NCBI RefSeq assembly: GCF_037076565.1
Contig: NZ_AP029028.1
Location: 4,030,001-4,094,000 of the forward strand
Reading direction: 5' to 3'
From: Herbaspirillum sp. DW155
GTDB lineage: Bacteria; Pseudomonadota; Gammaproteobacteria; Burkholderiales; Burkholderiaceae_D
DNA length: 64,000 bases
Under the pieces are notes generated by a model. That model did not search any database and had not been told where the DNA came from. It saw nothing but the letters and a program-made list of their open reading frames with translations. The position numbers and the translations under genes are program-made. Of the stretch, positions 35,509-45,550 are shown one piece after another. Each line of letters begins with the position of its first letter. Within the stretch, counting starts at the first letter, position 1.

Positions 35509-37077
35509 ATGCGGCCAATGCTGGCAAAGGCAGGACGGGTTGCGCGCCATTCGGTAGCGCGGCGGGCGCGTCTGTTCGTCGTGCTGATCTGCGCGGCCAT
35601 CGCTGCAGGCCACCTGTGGCAGAGTCTGGCCGCACGGGCGGGGCAGGTGGAAAATTCCCGCACCTATTCCAGCAACATCGCACGCGCCCTGGCGCGCCAT
35701 GCCTATGACGTGTTCCAGGCGACCCATGGCACGCTGATCAATATCAGCGACCGCATCGACGAAAGCGGGGCGAGCGGGGCACAGATCCATGCGATGAGCC
35801 CGATCCTGCGCAGGCTGGCCAGCGAGATGCCGCAACTGGACGGGCTCTACATCTACGATGCCCAGGGCAACCGCGTGGCCAGTTCGTCGCCGCCACGGCA
35901 GAACGACGCCAACAATGCCGACCGCAACTATTTCATCTACCACCGCGACCACGACGATCCCGAGCCGCGCATTCATCCGAGCCTGATCAGCCGCAGCACC
36001 GGCCAGTGGGTCATCCCCATGTCGCGCCGCCTGACTCATCCGGATGGCCGCTTTGCCGGCGTGCTGCTGGCGACCTTGCGGCTGGATCACTTCAATGCGC
36101 TGTACCAGACGGTGGACATCGGTCGCGACAGTTCCATCGTCCTCATTCTGCGCCCCGGCATCGTGCTCACCCGCCAGCCCTTCGAGCCGGCCTACATCAG
36201 CCGCGATCTCAACCAGGACCCCGGCATGCAGGCGGTGCTGGCCAGCCAGCAGAGCGGCCATGCGGAAATCGTTTCACCGCTGGACCACATCGACCGCTAT
36301 ATCGCCTATCAGCCAGTGACCGGCTTCCCGTTGCTGGTGACCGTAGCCGTCTCCAAAGATGAAGCCCTGGCCCCCTGGCGCCAGCAGACCATCGTCTATG
36401 GCTCTGGCGTACTGCTGTTGTTGATCATCATCGGCCTGTTCGGCTGGCGCCTGATCGGCCAGATCGAACTGCGCCTGGTCGCCGAGGATCGCGCGTTGCA
36501 GGTCATGGGCGAACTGCACCAGGTCAACCAGCGCCTGGAATTGCTGGCGCACCAGGATGGCCTGACGGGCCTGGCCAACCGGCGTCATCTCGATACCGTC
36601 ATGCAGGCCGAGTTCCGTCGTGCCTTGCGCAGTGGCTCGGCGCTGTCGCTGATCATGATCGACGTGGATTTCTTCAAGCAGTACAACGATCTCTATGGTC
36701 ATCAGGCTGGCGACGAATGCCTGCGCCGCATCGCCGCCGTGTTGAAGGAACGCCAGCGCCGTCCCGGCGACCTGGCGGCGCGCTATGGCGGCGAGGAAAT
36801 GGTGATGCTGCTGCCCGAGACCGATGCCACCGGAGCCATGCAGGTGGCCGAAAAGATCAGGGCCGGCATCCAGGCACTGGACCTGCCCCATCGCGGCAAT
36901 CCGCGCGGGGTGGTGACGGCCAGCGCCGGCGTGTGTGCGATGGAATTGCTCCCCCCGGGCGAGCGCTCGCTGGAAGACCTGTTGGGCCGCGCCGATGCCG
37001 CGCTCTACGAAGCCAAGCATGGCGGCCGCAACCAGGTGCGGCTGGCGCAAGCCGCCATGCCGGCCGCGCCGCACTGA
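35509..37077 (+). CDS. Membrane diguanylate cyclase with dCache-like sensor
   Basis: 522 residues. Membrane segments at about 20-38 and 302-322 enclose a periplasmic PDC/dCache sensor (GLYIYDAQGNRVASSSPP; DRNYFIYHRDH; ARYIAYQP-like end). The GGDEF domain begins LAHQDGLTGLANRRHLD and has the active site ARYGGEEMVMLLP: GGEEM in place of GGDEF/GGEEF. An RPGD five residues upstream is a canonical inhibitory site (RxxD), so product feedback is likely. It should make cyclic di-GMP in response to an extracellular signal. AGGGGGAGA precedes ATG 35509. Confidence 0.92.
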   Translation: MRPMLAKAGRVARHSVARRARLFVVLICAAIAAGHLWQSLAARAGQVENSRTYSSNIARALARHAYDVFQATHGTLINISDRIDESGASGAQIHAMSPILRRLASEMPQLDGLYIYDAQGNRVASSSPPRQNDANNADRNYFIYHRDHDDPEPRIHPSLISRSTGQWVIPMSRRLTHPDGRFAGVLLATLRLDHFNALYQTVDIGRDSSIVLILRPGIVLTRQPFEPAYISRDLNQDPGMQAVLASQQSGHAEIVSPLDHIDRYIAYQPVTGFPLLVTVAVSKDEALAPWRQQTIVYGSGVLLLLIIIGLFGWRLIGQIELRLVAEDRALQVMGELHQVNQRLELLAHQDGLTGLANRRHLDTVMQAEFRRALRSGSALSLIMIDVDFFKQYNDLYGHQAGDECLRRIAAVLKERQRRPGDLAARYGGEEMVMLLPETDATGAMQVAEKIRAGIQALDLPHRGNPRGVVTASAGVCAMELLPPGERSLEDLLGRADAALYEAKHGGRNQVRLAQAAMPAAPH

Positions 37078-37097
37078 GCGAACGCCATCCTCTGCGC

Positions 37098-37140
37098 AAA
37101 AAAGATGCCGCCCGGCGCAAACCGGGCGGCATCTTTTTTT
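37098..37140. terminator. Bidirectional terminator between the cyclase gene and fbp
   Basis: AAAAAAGATGCCGCCCGG and CCGGGCGGCATCTTTTTTT form a long stem with a CGCAAA-type loop. The A- and T-runs serve both converging genes. Confidence 0.92.
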
Positions 37141-37189
37141 GCAAAGAACGGATGACAGCCTTCGTCCTGGACGAAGGCTGCGTATCGGC

Positions 37190-38191
37190 TTACTCCTGAT
37201 GGTAGGACGTCACGCGCTCCACTTCATTCTTCGATCCCAGGAACACGGCCACGCGCTGGTGCAGCTTTTCCGGCTGGATGTCGAGGATGCGCTGCTGGCC
37301 ATCGGTGGCCGCGCCCCCTGCCTGCTCGACGATGAAGGCCATCGGATTGGCTTCGTACATCAGGCGCAGCTTGCCCGGCTTGCCCGGCTCACGCGCATCG
37401 GCCGGGTACATGAAGATGCCGCCACGGTTGAGGATGCGATGCACATCGGCCACCATGGAAGCGATCCAGCGCATGTTGAAATCCTTGCCGCGCGGGCCGG
37501 TGACGCCGGCCAGCATTTCATCGACGTAGCGCTTGACCGGCGGGAACCAGTGACGCTGGTTGGAGGCGTTGATGGCGAATTCCTTGGTGTCTTCGGGAAT
37601 CTTGATGTCCTTCTGGGTCAGCACCCAGGCACCCATTTCGCGGTCCAGGGTGAAGCAGTGCACGCCGTCGCCGGTGGTCAGCACCAGCACGGTCTGCGGA
37701 CCATAGACGGCATAGCCGGCGGCGACCTGCTTGGTACCCGGCTGCATGAAGTCCTGCTCGCTGGGTTCGGTCATGCCTTCGGGGGCCTTCAGCACCGAGA
37801 AGATGGTACCGATGGAGACGTTCACGTCGATGTTGGAAGAGCCATCCAGCGGATCGAACATCAGCAGGTATTCGCCCTTGGGATAGCGGTTGGGAATGCG
37901 GTGGATGGTCTCCATTTCCTCCGAGGCCATGGCCGCCAGGTGGCCGCCCCATTCATTGGCTTCCAGCAGGATTTCGTTGGAGATCACGTCCAGCTTCTTC
38001 TGCACTTCGCCCTGCACGTTCTCGCTGCCGGCGCTGCCCAGCACTTCGCCCAGCGCGCCCTTGCCGACCGCATGCGAGATCGACTTGCATGCACGGCCGA
38101 CGACTTCGATCAGCAGGCGCAGTTCGGACGGGATCTTGTTGTGCAGACGCTGCTGCTCGATCAGGTGTTGCGTGAGGCTGATGCGTTTCAT
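37190..38191 (-). CDS. fbp: Fructose-1,6-bisphosphatase class I
   Basis: 333 residues. Metal-binding motif [20 protein letters not shown] and the C-terminal [20 protein letters not shown] with the lysine that binds the phosphate are diagnostic. It removes the 1-phosphate in gluconeogenesis, expected in an organism that lives on organic acids. The GGAAGACC ribosome site precedes ATG 38191. Alone, converging on the cyclase. Confidence 0.97.
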   Translation of the reverse strand: MKRISLTQHLIEQQRLHNKIPSELRLLIEVVGRACKSISHAVGKGALGEVLGSAGSENVQGEVQKKLDVISNEILLEANEWGGHLAAMASEEMETIHRIPNRYPKGEYLLMFDPLDGSSNIDVNVSIGTIFSVLKAPEGMTEPSEQDFMQPGTKQVAAGYAVYGPQTVLVLTTGDGVHCFTLDREMGAWVLTQKDIKIPEDTKEFAINASNQRHWFPPVKRYVDEMLAGVTGPRGKDFNMRWIASMVADVHRILNRGGIFMYPADAREPGKPGKLRLMYEANPMAFIVEQAGGAATDGQQRILDIQPEKLHQRVAVFLGSKNEVERVTSYHQE

Positions 38192-38268
38192 GGTGGTCTT
38201 CCTTGCAGTGGTTTTTATGATGAATGAATCGAATGGATAAGCGGCGCTTTAATATGTTTTTTCAATGA

Positions 38269-40965
38269 TCAGTTGGCCAGTGCCTTGGTGACCACTTCGG
38301 CCACGTCGCGCGAGAGATTGGGCGTGGCCGCGACCTGTTGCAGCGCCAGGCGCATCTTTTCCTGCAGCGCCGGGGTGTACTTGCGCCAGCGATCGAGGCT
38401 ACGCGCCAGGCGGGCCGCCACTTGCGGATTGCTGGCATTCAGGGCGATCACCTGTTCAGCCCAGAAGGCATAACCATTGCCATCGAGCGCATGGAAGGCC
38501 GAGGGGTTGCCGTTGCAGAAGCTGAAGATCAGGCTGCGTGCACGATTGGGGTTCTTGAGCGTGAAGGCCGGATGCTCGGTCAGGGTGCGCACGGTGTTCA
38601 CATCGGCATTGCGGGCCGTGGCCTGCAGGGTGAACCACTTGTCGATGACCAGGGCTTCGTCTTCGAACTCGGCATAGAAGCGCTGCAGGGCTTCGCTCTT
38701 GCCGGGCGCGGCACTGTTCAATACGGCCGACAGCGCGGCCAGGCGGTCGGTCATGTTGTTGGCATCCTGGTCCTGCTGCCGGGCCAGGGCCATGGCTTCT
38801 TCGTCATCCAGTTCGGCCAGGTAGGACAGGGCCACGTTCTTCAGGGCCCGGTGGCCGGCGGAGGCGGCGTCGGGGCTGTAGGCGCCCGGAGTCTGGTGGG
38901 CGTGGTACGCCGCCAGCAGGTCATCACGCAGTTCGCGCGCCAGCGAGCGGCGCAGGAACTGGCGCGCCACATGGATGGCGTGCGGATCGATGACTTCCAT
39001 CTGTTCGGCGATCATGGTTTCCGAGGGCAGGGTCAGCACCAGCTCGCGGAAGGCCGGGTCCAGCGACTCGTCCTTGAGCGTGGCGCGCAGGGCCTCGGCC
39101 AGGGCACCGTCGTGCTCGATGTTGTTGAGCACGGTATCGACCGCCACCACATGACCGGACTGGCGCGCCGCCTGCACCGCCACGGTGAGCGTGAGCAGAC
39201 GGCGCGTGGACAGGCGCTGGCCGGCTTCCCAGCGGTTGAAGGCATCGCTGTCATGGGCCATCAGGAAGGCCAGTTCGGCATCGCTGTAGTCGAACTGCAG
39301 GACCACCGGCGCGGAGAAACCACGCAGCAGCGACGGCACCGGTTTTTCATCGACGTTGATGAAGGTGAAGCTTTGCCTGGCCTTGGTCAGTTCCAGCACG
39401 CGGGTGGTGGCACCGGCCTTCTTCTCGCCTTGCAGCGTAAGCGCCAGGTCGTGGCCCTGCGCATCCAGCAGGCCCACGGCCACGGGGATGTGGAAGGGTT
39501 GTTTCTTCTTCTGGCCGGGCGTGACGGGGCAGCTTTGTTCCAGCGTCAGGGTCAGGGTCTTGCGCTTGGCATCGTAATCGGCGCTGGCCTGCACCAGGGG
39601 CGTGCCGGCCTGGCTGTACCAGCGTTCGAATTGCGACAGGTCGCGGCCATTGGCGTCGGCCATGGCGGCGCGGAAATCGTCGCAGGTCACGGCCTGTCCA
39701 TCGTGGCGCTTGAAGTAGAGATCCATGCCCTTGCGGAAGCCCTCACGGCCCAGCAGGGTCTGATACATGCGCACCACTTCCGCGCCTTTTTCATAGACGG
39801 TGACGGTGTAGAAATTGTTGATCTCGACATAGGAATCGGGCCGCACCGGATGGGCCATCGGGCCGGCATCTTCCGGGAACTGCGCCTGGCGCAGCACGCG
39901 CACGTCGTCGATGCGCTTGACGGCACGGCCGCTGTCGCTGCCGATCATGTCGGCCGAGAATTCCTGGTCGCGGAAGACGGTCAGGCCTTCCTTGAGAGAC
40001 AGCTGGAACCAGTCGCGGCAGGTCACGCGGTTGCCGGTCCAGTTGTGGAAATATTCGTGGCCGACCACCGCTTCGATGTTGGCGAAATCCACATCGGTGG
40101 CAATGCGCGGATTGGCCAGCACGTACTTGGTGTTGAAGATGTTCAAACCCTTGTTTTCCATGGCGCCCATGTTGAAGTCGCCCACGGCGACGATCATGAA
40201 GCGGTCCAGGTCGAGGTCCAGGCCGAAGCGTTCGACGTCCCAGGTGATGCTGTTCTTCAGCGACTCCATGGCGTGCTGGGTCTTGTCGAGGTTGCCCTCT
40301 TCCACCCACACCTGCAGCAGCGCATCGCGGCCCGAGTGCAGGCGCACGGTTTCTTCCTGGCAGACCAGGTTGCCGGCCACCAGGGCGAACAGGTAGGAGG
40401 GCTTCTTGAACGGATCTTCCCACTTGGCGTAGTGACGTCCATCGGGCAGATCGCCCTCTTCGATCAGGTTGCCGTTGGACAGCAGCACCGGGTAACGCGA
40501 CTTGTCGGCGCGCAGCATGACGGTGAATTTCGCCATCACGTCCGGACGGTCCGGGAAGTAGGTGATCTTGCGGAAGCCCTCGGCTTCGCACTGGGTGAAG
40601 AAGTTGCCGTTGGACACGTACAGGCCCATGAGCGAGGTATTGCGCTCCGGATGCACCAGGGTCTCGATCTCCAGCGTCACCTTGGCCGGAGCGGCGGGGA
40701 TGGTCAGCACGCCGCCGGCGATACGGAAGTCACCCTTGGCCTGCGTGAGCGTCTTGCCGTTCAGGCGCAGGGCCACCAGCTCCAGCTCTTCGCCGAAGAG
40801 CACCAGGTCGCGGCCCCTGGCGGCCGGGTTGCGGGTCAGGGTGATGCGGGTGGCGATGCGGGTGTTGGCGGGGTCGAGATCGAAACCCATCTCGACGATA
40901 TCGGCCAGGTAGTTGGGAGCGGCGTAGTCTTTACGGTAGATCGTCTGGGGCGTATCGGTGCGCAT
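38269..40965 (-). CDS. pepN: Aminopeptidase N (M1 family)
   Basis: 898 residues, as E. coli PepN. Substrate motif GAMENKGLN, zinc motif HEYFHNWTGNRVTCRDWFQL with the downstream Glu in LTVFRDQEFSA, and the catalytic Tyr later in NNFYTVTVYEKGAEV are all intact. No signal peptide, so cytosolic. It cuts N-terminal residues from peptides. It is 77 bp upstream of fbp on the same strand; no terminator is obvious between. Confidence 0.97.
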   Translation of the reverse strand: MRTDTPQTIYRKDYAAPNYLADIVEMGFDLDPANTRIATRITLTRNPAARGRDLVLFGEELELVALRLNGKTLTQAKGDFRIAGGVLTIPAAPAKVTLEIETLVHPERNTSLMGLYVSNGNFFTQCEAEGFRKITYFPDRPDVMAKFTVMLRADKSRYPVLLSNGNLIEEGDLPDGRHYAKWEDPFKKPSYLFALVAGNLVCQEETVRLHSGRDALLQVWVEEGNLDKTQHAMESLKNSITWDVERFGLDLDLDRFMIVAVGDFNMGAMENKGLNIFNTKYVLANPRIATDVDFANIEAVVGHEYFHNWTGNRVTCRDWFQLSLKEGLTVFRDQEFSADMIGSDSGRAVKRIDDVRVLRQAQFPEDAGPMAHPVRPDSYVEINNFYTVTVYEKGAEVVRMYQTLLGREGFRKGMDLYFKRHDGQAVTCDDFRAAMADANGRDLSQFERWYSQAGTPLVQASADYDAKRKTLTLTLEQSCPVTPGQKKKQPFHIPVAVGLLDAQGHDLALTLQGEKKAGATTRVLELTKARQSFTFINVDEKPVPSLLRGFSAPVVLQFDYSDAELAFLMAHDSDAFNRWEAGQRLSTRRLLTLTVAVQAARQSGHVVAVDTVLNNIEHDGALAEALRATLKDESLDPAFRELVLTLPSETMIAEQMEVIDPHAIHVARQFLRRSLARELRDDLLAAYHAHQTPGAYSPDAASAGHRALKNVALSYLAELDDEEAMALARQQDQDANNMTDRLAALSAVLNSAAPGKSEALQRFYAEFEDEALVIDKWFTLQATARNADVNTVRTLTEHPAFTLKNPNRARSLIFSFCNGNPSAFHALDGNGYAFWAEQVIALNASNPQVAARLARSLDRWRKYTPALQEKMRLALQQVAATPNLSRDVAEVVTKALAN

Positions 40966-41310
40966 GGAGGCCTGTCCGGGAAGGGAAATTGGAGGTAAAA
41001 AAGTGAAACCAAACGTGAAGGCTAAAGCTGAAGACTAATTCGGTCAAAAGCCTGTTCAAGTGCAGCAAAAACCCGATTTTACCAATCATCCCGCATAGCG
41101 CGAACGGAATCGGCCGGAAATGCGCTCGTGCCGCCCCTCACGGAGCGCTCGTGCACGGCATGAGTCATCGCGGGACCGGGCGCACCATCTCGCACTACAA
41201 TGGCGGACCCGGCACCTGCCCCGGCATGGGGCAGTCTGCCGATGCGCCCTGATCCCCCCGTCAGCCCAGCCTTACGCCCGGCGCCTGGCTTTTTTCAATG
41301 GAGTCTGTTC

Positions 41311-41955
41311 ATGAAACGCTGGCTTTATCTCTTGCTCGCAGCGGCCAGCCTGCTGCTGTCCGGTTGCGCCTCGGTGATCGAGAGCAACGTCACGTCCTTC
41401 CACGCCTGGTCGCCCGACTACAACCAGAAGGCCTATGCCTTCGCCCCGGCCAAGGAGCAGGAAAACGACCTGCAATACCAGAACTACGCCGGGCTGATCC
41501 GTCAGGAGCTGCAGTTCCTGGGCTTTACCGAAGCGCCCGACCTGAAGGCGGCGCAATTGCAGGTCAGCTTCAGCTACGGCATGAATACCGGGCAGGTCGT
41601 GGTCACCCAGCCGGCCTACGATCCCTTCTTCTACGGGCCCGGCTGGGGCCGTTTCGGGCCGCGCCCGTTCGGCTTCTACGGGCCCTATGGACCGTTCTAT
41701 GATCCGTTCTGGTATGGCGGTCCGATGCAGACGACCAGCTATCCGGTCTTCCTGCGGCGGCTGCAGATCGGCATCAGCCAGGCCGACGGCAAGAAACTGT
41801 TCGACGTGGTGGTGGACAGCGAGGGCCAGAGCGCCGGTCTGACGGCGGCCATGCCGGCCATGGTGCGCGCGGCCTTCGACGACTTCCCCGGCCCCAGCGG
41901 GGTGACCCGGCATATCCGCATCAAGGTAGACAAGAACGGCCAGCCGGTGGAGTAA
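41311..41955 (+). CDS. DUF4136 lipoprotein
   Basis: 214 residues from ATG 41311 (GGAG seven bases upstream). Lipoprotein signal with lipobox LLLSGCAS. The mature part has LQYQNYAGLIRQELQFLGFTE and a Tyr/Phe/Gly-rich segment (FYGPYGPFYDPFWYGG) and ends PSGVTRHIRIKVDKNGQ, matching the DUF4136 family. Function unknown, envelope location sure. It converges with the binding-protein gene at 41967. Confidence 0.88.
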   Translation: MKRWLYLLLAAASLLLSGCASVIESNVTSFHAWSPDYNQKAYAFAPAKEQENDLQYQNYAGLIRQELQFLGFTEAPDLKAAQLQVSFSYGMNTGQVVVTQPAYDPFFYGPGWGRFGPRPFGFYGPYGPFYDPFWYGGPMQTTSYPVFLRRLQIGISQADGKKLFDVVVDSEGQSAGLTAAMPAMVRAAFDDFPGPSGVTRHIRIKVDKNGQPVE

Positions 41956-41966
41956 GGCGCCAGCCA

Positions 41967-43127
41967 CTAGTTGATGAAGCGGCCACCGGCGCCGATGGCG
42001 GTGAGGTCGACGAAATCCGAACCGCTGTGGTCGGTGCGGCTGAAGTGCAGGCTGAAGCCGCCGCCATCGTAGTTGGCGGGGGTGATGCTTTCGAGTGCCC
42101 GGATCAGGCCCGCGCGGGTGAGCTGCGGACCGGCACGGCGCAGGCCCTCGACCAGCACGCGGGCGGCGATATAGCCTTCCAGGCCGATGAAGTTGCAGCC
42201 GGCGCCCGGGTTGCCTTCCATGGCTTTCTGGTACTCGTAGACGATGGGCAGCCTGGCCTTGTTGGGGAACGGGACGACCTGGGTGATCTCGGTGCCGACG
42301 CCGGCCTGCTGCAGGCGCGCTACCAGCGACTGGCTGCCGACGAAGGAATAGTTGGAAAAACCGCCCAGGTAGCCCGCCGCACGCATGCGCATGATGAGCG
42401 CCGCCGCCGGCTGGTAGGAAACTGCCTGAATCACCACATCCGGCCGCATCTGCATGAACTGTTCGGCAGCGGCGGCGACGGCATCGCTGTTGCGCTCGAT
42501 GGGCAGGCTGCCCACCACGGTCAGCCCATAGACGGCCGCGCGGCGACGCAGATTGTCCAGCAGGCCCTTGCCCAGTTCATCGTTCTGGTAGAACACCGCC
42601 ACCCGCAGCCGCCCGGTGCCCTGCAACTGGCGCAGCAGGAAGTCGGTCTCCTGCTCGTAGCCGGCGCGCACGTGGAAGATCAGGCGATTGAAGGGTTCGC
42701 GCAGCACCGCCGCCCCCGTATGCGGGGCGATCAGCGGGATGCCGGCCTCGCGGATGGCCGGCAACGCCGCCAGGACGGTGGGCGTGCCGGAAAAGCCGAA
42801 CAGCGCAAATACCTTGTCGCGCCAGATCAGTTGCTGGGTATTGGCCAGGGTGCGTTCGGGTTCGTAACGGTCATCCAGGCTCAGCAGCCGGACACGACGG
42901 CCATGCACGCCGCCCTTGGCATTGACCTGGGCGAAATAGCTGCGCGCGCCTTCCTGAAAATCCCGCCCGATCTCGGCGGCCGGCCACGTAAAAGGCGCGG
43001 ACTGGCCCAGTACGATCTCCTGGGGCGTCACGCCATTCTCGGCGGCCGCCGCCGGCTTCAGCGCCCCTGCCACCCACCATGCCAGGCAGCCACACCACAA
43101 GGCGGCCACACGCCAGCTCCGTCCCAT
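41967..43127 (-). CDS. ABC-type branched-chain-like periplasmic binding protein
   Basis: 386 residues from ATG 43127, which has GGGAGAGGGAG before it. Signal peptide CLAWWVAGALKPAAA, then the Peripla_BP_6 pattern: EIVLGQSAPFTWPAAEIGRD, VNAKGGVHGRRVRLLSLDD, FALFGFSGTPTVLAALP, and AVFYQNDELGKGLLDNLR. The ligand may be an amino acid, a urea-like compound or an aromatic acid. No permease genes adjoin it; such orphan receptors are numerous in Burkholderiales. Confidence 0.9.
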   Translation of the reverse strand: MGRSWRVAALWCGCLAWWVAGALKPAAAAENGVTPQEIVLGQSAPFTWPAAEIGRDFQEGARSYFAQVNAKGGVHGRRVRLLSLDDRYEPERTLANTQQLIWRDKVFALFGFSGTPTVLAALPAIREAGIPLIAPHTGAAVLREPFNRLIFHVRAGYEQETDFLLRQLQGTGRLRVAVFYQNDELGKGLLDNLRRRAAVYGLTVVGSLPIERNSDAVAAAAEQFMQMRPDVVIQAVSYQPAAALIMRMRAAGYLGGFSNYSFVGSQSLVARLQQAGVGTEITQVVPFPNKARLPIVYEYQKAMEGNPGAGCNFIGLEGYIAARVLVEGLRRAGPQLTRAGLIRALESITPANYDGGGFSLHFSRTDHSGSDFVDLTAIGAGGRFIN

Positions 43128-43297
43128 CTCCCTCTCCCGCCAACAATGTTTTCCCTGGATGCGTTGGGGTGAAGGAAAACACCCAAACGCCAAAGGCTGC
43201 ATTTGACGATCAAGACGGGGAAAAATGCGTTATCCACGCATAGTCGTGGGCAAATACCGATATCTTGCGAGATTCGTACCGAAAAATTTCGATATCG

Positions 43298-43468
43298 CTA
43301 CGAAAAGTAGGCTTCGCTGGCGAAGGTGATGACCACGATCATCAGCACCGCGCAGATCAGCACCGCCAACAGTCGCCCGAACTTGGGCGAGCCGTCGGCG
43401 CCGGCCGCCTGCTCGGGCGGATGGCCCATGGGATTGTCGAGGCCGCTTTCGCGCGGGGGCTGGTCCAT
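43298..43468 (-). CDS. 56-residue single-span membrane protein
   Basis: A 57-codon frame (MDQPPRESGLDNPMGHPPEQ ... FASEAYFS) with GAGGAACC before the ATG. A hydrophilic Pro-rich N-terminus and one C-terminal helix (LLAVLICAVLMIVVITFA) make it a tail-anchored protein. No family known to me. It lies 51 bp downstream of the quinone oxidoreductase stop on the same strand, so the two may be co-transcribed. Confidence 0.6.
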   Translation of the reverse strand: MDQPPRESGLDNPMGHPPEQAAGADGSPKFGRLLAVLICAVLMIVVITFASEAYFS

Positions 43469-43519
43469 GATGGTTCCTCTTCGGGCAGGCGATCAGGGGA
43501 TCATTGCATCAGGCGGCCA

Positions 43520-44494
43520 TCAGGGGATCAGGATGGTCGAACCGGTGGTCTTGCGGCCTTCCAGGTCGGCATGGGCCTGGGCGACGTCCTTCAAGGCATA
43601 GCGCTGGTTGATCTCGATAGTGATCTTGCCGCTCTGCACCATGTCGAACAGGTCGCCCGCAGTGGCATCGAGTTCGGCGCGGGTGGCAATGTAGTTGCCC
43701 AGGGACGGACGGGTCAGGAACAGTGAGCCGCGCGAAGCCAGCTCGGACACGCCGAACGGCGCCACCGGACCGGAGGCATTGCCGAAGCTGACCATCATGC
43801 CGCGCGGCCGCAGGCAGTCCAGCGAGCCGATGAAGGTGTCCTTGCCGATGGAGTCATAGACAACCGGGACGCCTTTGCCCCCGGTGATTTCCTTGACGCG
43901 CTCGACGAAGTTCTCGGTCTTGTAGTTGATCACGTGGGCCGCACCGTGCTGCCGGGCCAGGGCGGCCTTCTCGTCGCTGCTGACGGTGCCGATCAGGTTC
44001 ACGCCCAGCGCACGCGCCCACTGGCAGGCAATGAGCCCGATGCCGCCTGCCGCCGCGTGGAACAGGATGGTCTCGCCGGGCTGCACGGCATAGGTCTGGC
44101 GCAGCAGGTATTGCACGGTCATGCCCTGCAGCATCATGGCTGCAGCGGTGTCGAAACTGATGGCATCGGGCAGCTTGACCAGGATATCGGCCGGCATCAC
44201 GCGCGCCTCGGCATAGGCGCCATTGGGACGGCCGGCGTAGGCCACGCGGTCGCCGACCTGGACGTGGGTGACACCGGGGCCGACCGCTTCGATGGTACCC
44301 GCGCCTTCCTGGCCCAGGCCAGCGGGCAGCGGTTGCGGATACAGACCCGCACGGAAATAGCAATCGATGAAGTTCAGACCGACTGCAGCATGGCGGATGC
44401 GCACTTCGCCGGGACCGGGCTCGCCCACTTCCACGTCCACGTATTCCATCACCTCGGGGCCGCCGGTCTTGCTCATGCGGATTGCTTTTGCCAT
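43520..44494 (-). CDS. qorA: NADPH:quinone oxidoreductase (zeta-crystallin type)
   Basis: 324 residues from ATG 44494 (AAGGAGA upstream). MDR superfamily without the structural zinc: GLNFIDCYFRAGLYPQPLP, LGQEGAGTIEAVGPGV, and nucleotide motif AAAGGIGLIACQWARALGV. Final QRYALKDVAQAHADLEGRKT is typical of QOR. It reduces quinones with NADPH in single-electron steps. Divergent from no gene; the EamA permease lies upstream on the same strand. Confidence 0.92.
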   Translation of the reverse strand: MAKAIRMSKTGGPEVMEYVDVEVGEPGPGEVRIRHAAVGLNFIDCYFRAGLYPQPLPAGLGQEGAGTIEAVGPGVTHVQVGDRVAYAGRPNGAYAEARVMPADILVKLPDAISFDTAAAMMLQGMTVQYLLRQTYAVQPGETILFHAAAGGIGLIACQWARALGVNLIGTVSSDEKAALARQHGAAHVINYKTENFVERVKEITGGKGVPVVYDSIGKDTFIGSLDCLRPRGMMVSFGNASGPVAPFGVSELASRGSLFLTRPSLGNYIATRAELDATAGDLFDMVQSGKITIEINQRYALKDVAQAHADLEGRKTTGSTILIP

Positions 44495-44563
44495 CTGGGT
44501 CTCCTTGTATTGGGTGGATATCAAGCCTGAATATTCATATGTCGAGGGCCAGTATAGAACGCC

Positions 44564-45484
44564 TCAGCGCTTCTTGCGTGACAGCAGCCACATGCCCGCC
44601 AGCACCAGCGCGGTCCCGGCCAATTGGATACCGGTAATGGGCTCATCCAGCAGCACGGCGCCCATGAAGAGCGTCGAGACCGGCCCCACCAGGCCCGCCT
44701 GGGCAGCGGTGGGCGCGCCGATGCGGGCCACCGCCACCATGGTCAGGAACACCGGCAGCACGGTGCAAAAGACCGCATTGAAGAGCGAGAGCTGGTACAC
44801 CGGTGCCACCTGCGTGATCAGCTCGGAGGGCGCGCGCAGCACGAAGAACTGGATCACGCAGGCCACGCTGGAGACGCACATGGCATACGCCACCAGCCGC
44901 ACCGCACCAACCCGGCGCACCAGTTCGCCGGAAGAAATCAGGTAGATCGAATAGCTCAAGGCCGAGCCCAGCACCAGGGCGCTGCCGAGGATGACGTTGC
45001 TGCCGCCGGTATGCAGATCATGCTGCAGCACCAGCACCGTGCCGAAGTAGGACACCAGCAGCGCCGCCCATTCGATCAGCCCGACCTTGCGCTTGAAGAA
45101 GAAAAAGGCGATCAGCATGACGAAGGAAGGCGTCAGGAACAGGATCAACCGTTCCAGCCCGGCCGAGATGTATTGCAGGCCGAGGAAATCGAGAAAGCTC
45201 GACAGGTAATAGCCCATCAGCCCCAGCACCACGATGCGCAGCACGTCGGCACGCGCCAGCGGCGGCTGGGTGCGGGCCTTCCAGAGCGCCACGGCGGCGA
45301 ACATGGGGAAGGAAAACAGCATGCGCAGCGTGATCACCATGACCGCATCGACCTGGTAGCGGTACATCAGCTTGGCCACGATGGCCTTGGCGGAAAAGAA
45401 GACGGCGCCGACGATGGCCAGCAGCAGTCCGCCCAGGAAGGCCTGGCGCGGGGTGGCGTGAAGGGGGGAGTGAGCGGCAGTCAT
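44564..45484 (-). CDS. EamA/DMT superfamily transporter
   Basis: 306 residues, ten membrane helices in two EamA repeats (GGLLLAIVGAVFFSAKAIVA; TAAQAGLVGPVSTLFMGAVL with LDEPITGIQLAGTALVLAGM). Ends LLSRKKR. Substrate unknown; the family exports amino acids, purines or drugs. GGCAG before the start gives weak support for ATG 45484. Lies 69 bp from the oxidoreductase start. Confidence 0.88.
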   Translation of the reverse strand: MTAAHSPLHATPRQAFLGGLLLAIVGAVFFSAKAIVAKLMYRYQVDAVMVITLRMLFSFPMFAAVALWKARTQPPLARADVLRIVVLGLMGYYLSSFLDFLGLQYISAGLERLILFLTPSFVMLIAFFFFKRKVGLIEWAALLVSYFGTVLVLQHDLHTGGSNVILGSALVLGSALSYSIYLISSGELVRRVGAVRLVAYAMCVSSVACVIQFFVLRAPSELITQVAPVYQLSLFNAVFCTVLPVFLTMVAVARIGAPTAAQAGLVGPVSTLFMGAVLLDEPITGIQLAGTALVLAGMWLLSRKKR

Positions 45485-45550
45485 GGCCGCGATTGTAAAC
45501 CCTGGACTGCCCGCGCGCCGCCCGGATGCGGGGGCGCGCGGGCGATGGCT

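Noticed and set aside
38338..40998. An 886-codon open frame on the plus strand
   Set aside because: It is the antisense shadow of pepN, whose motifs are complete; high GC in third positions keeps the other strand open.
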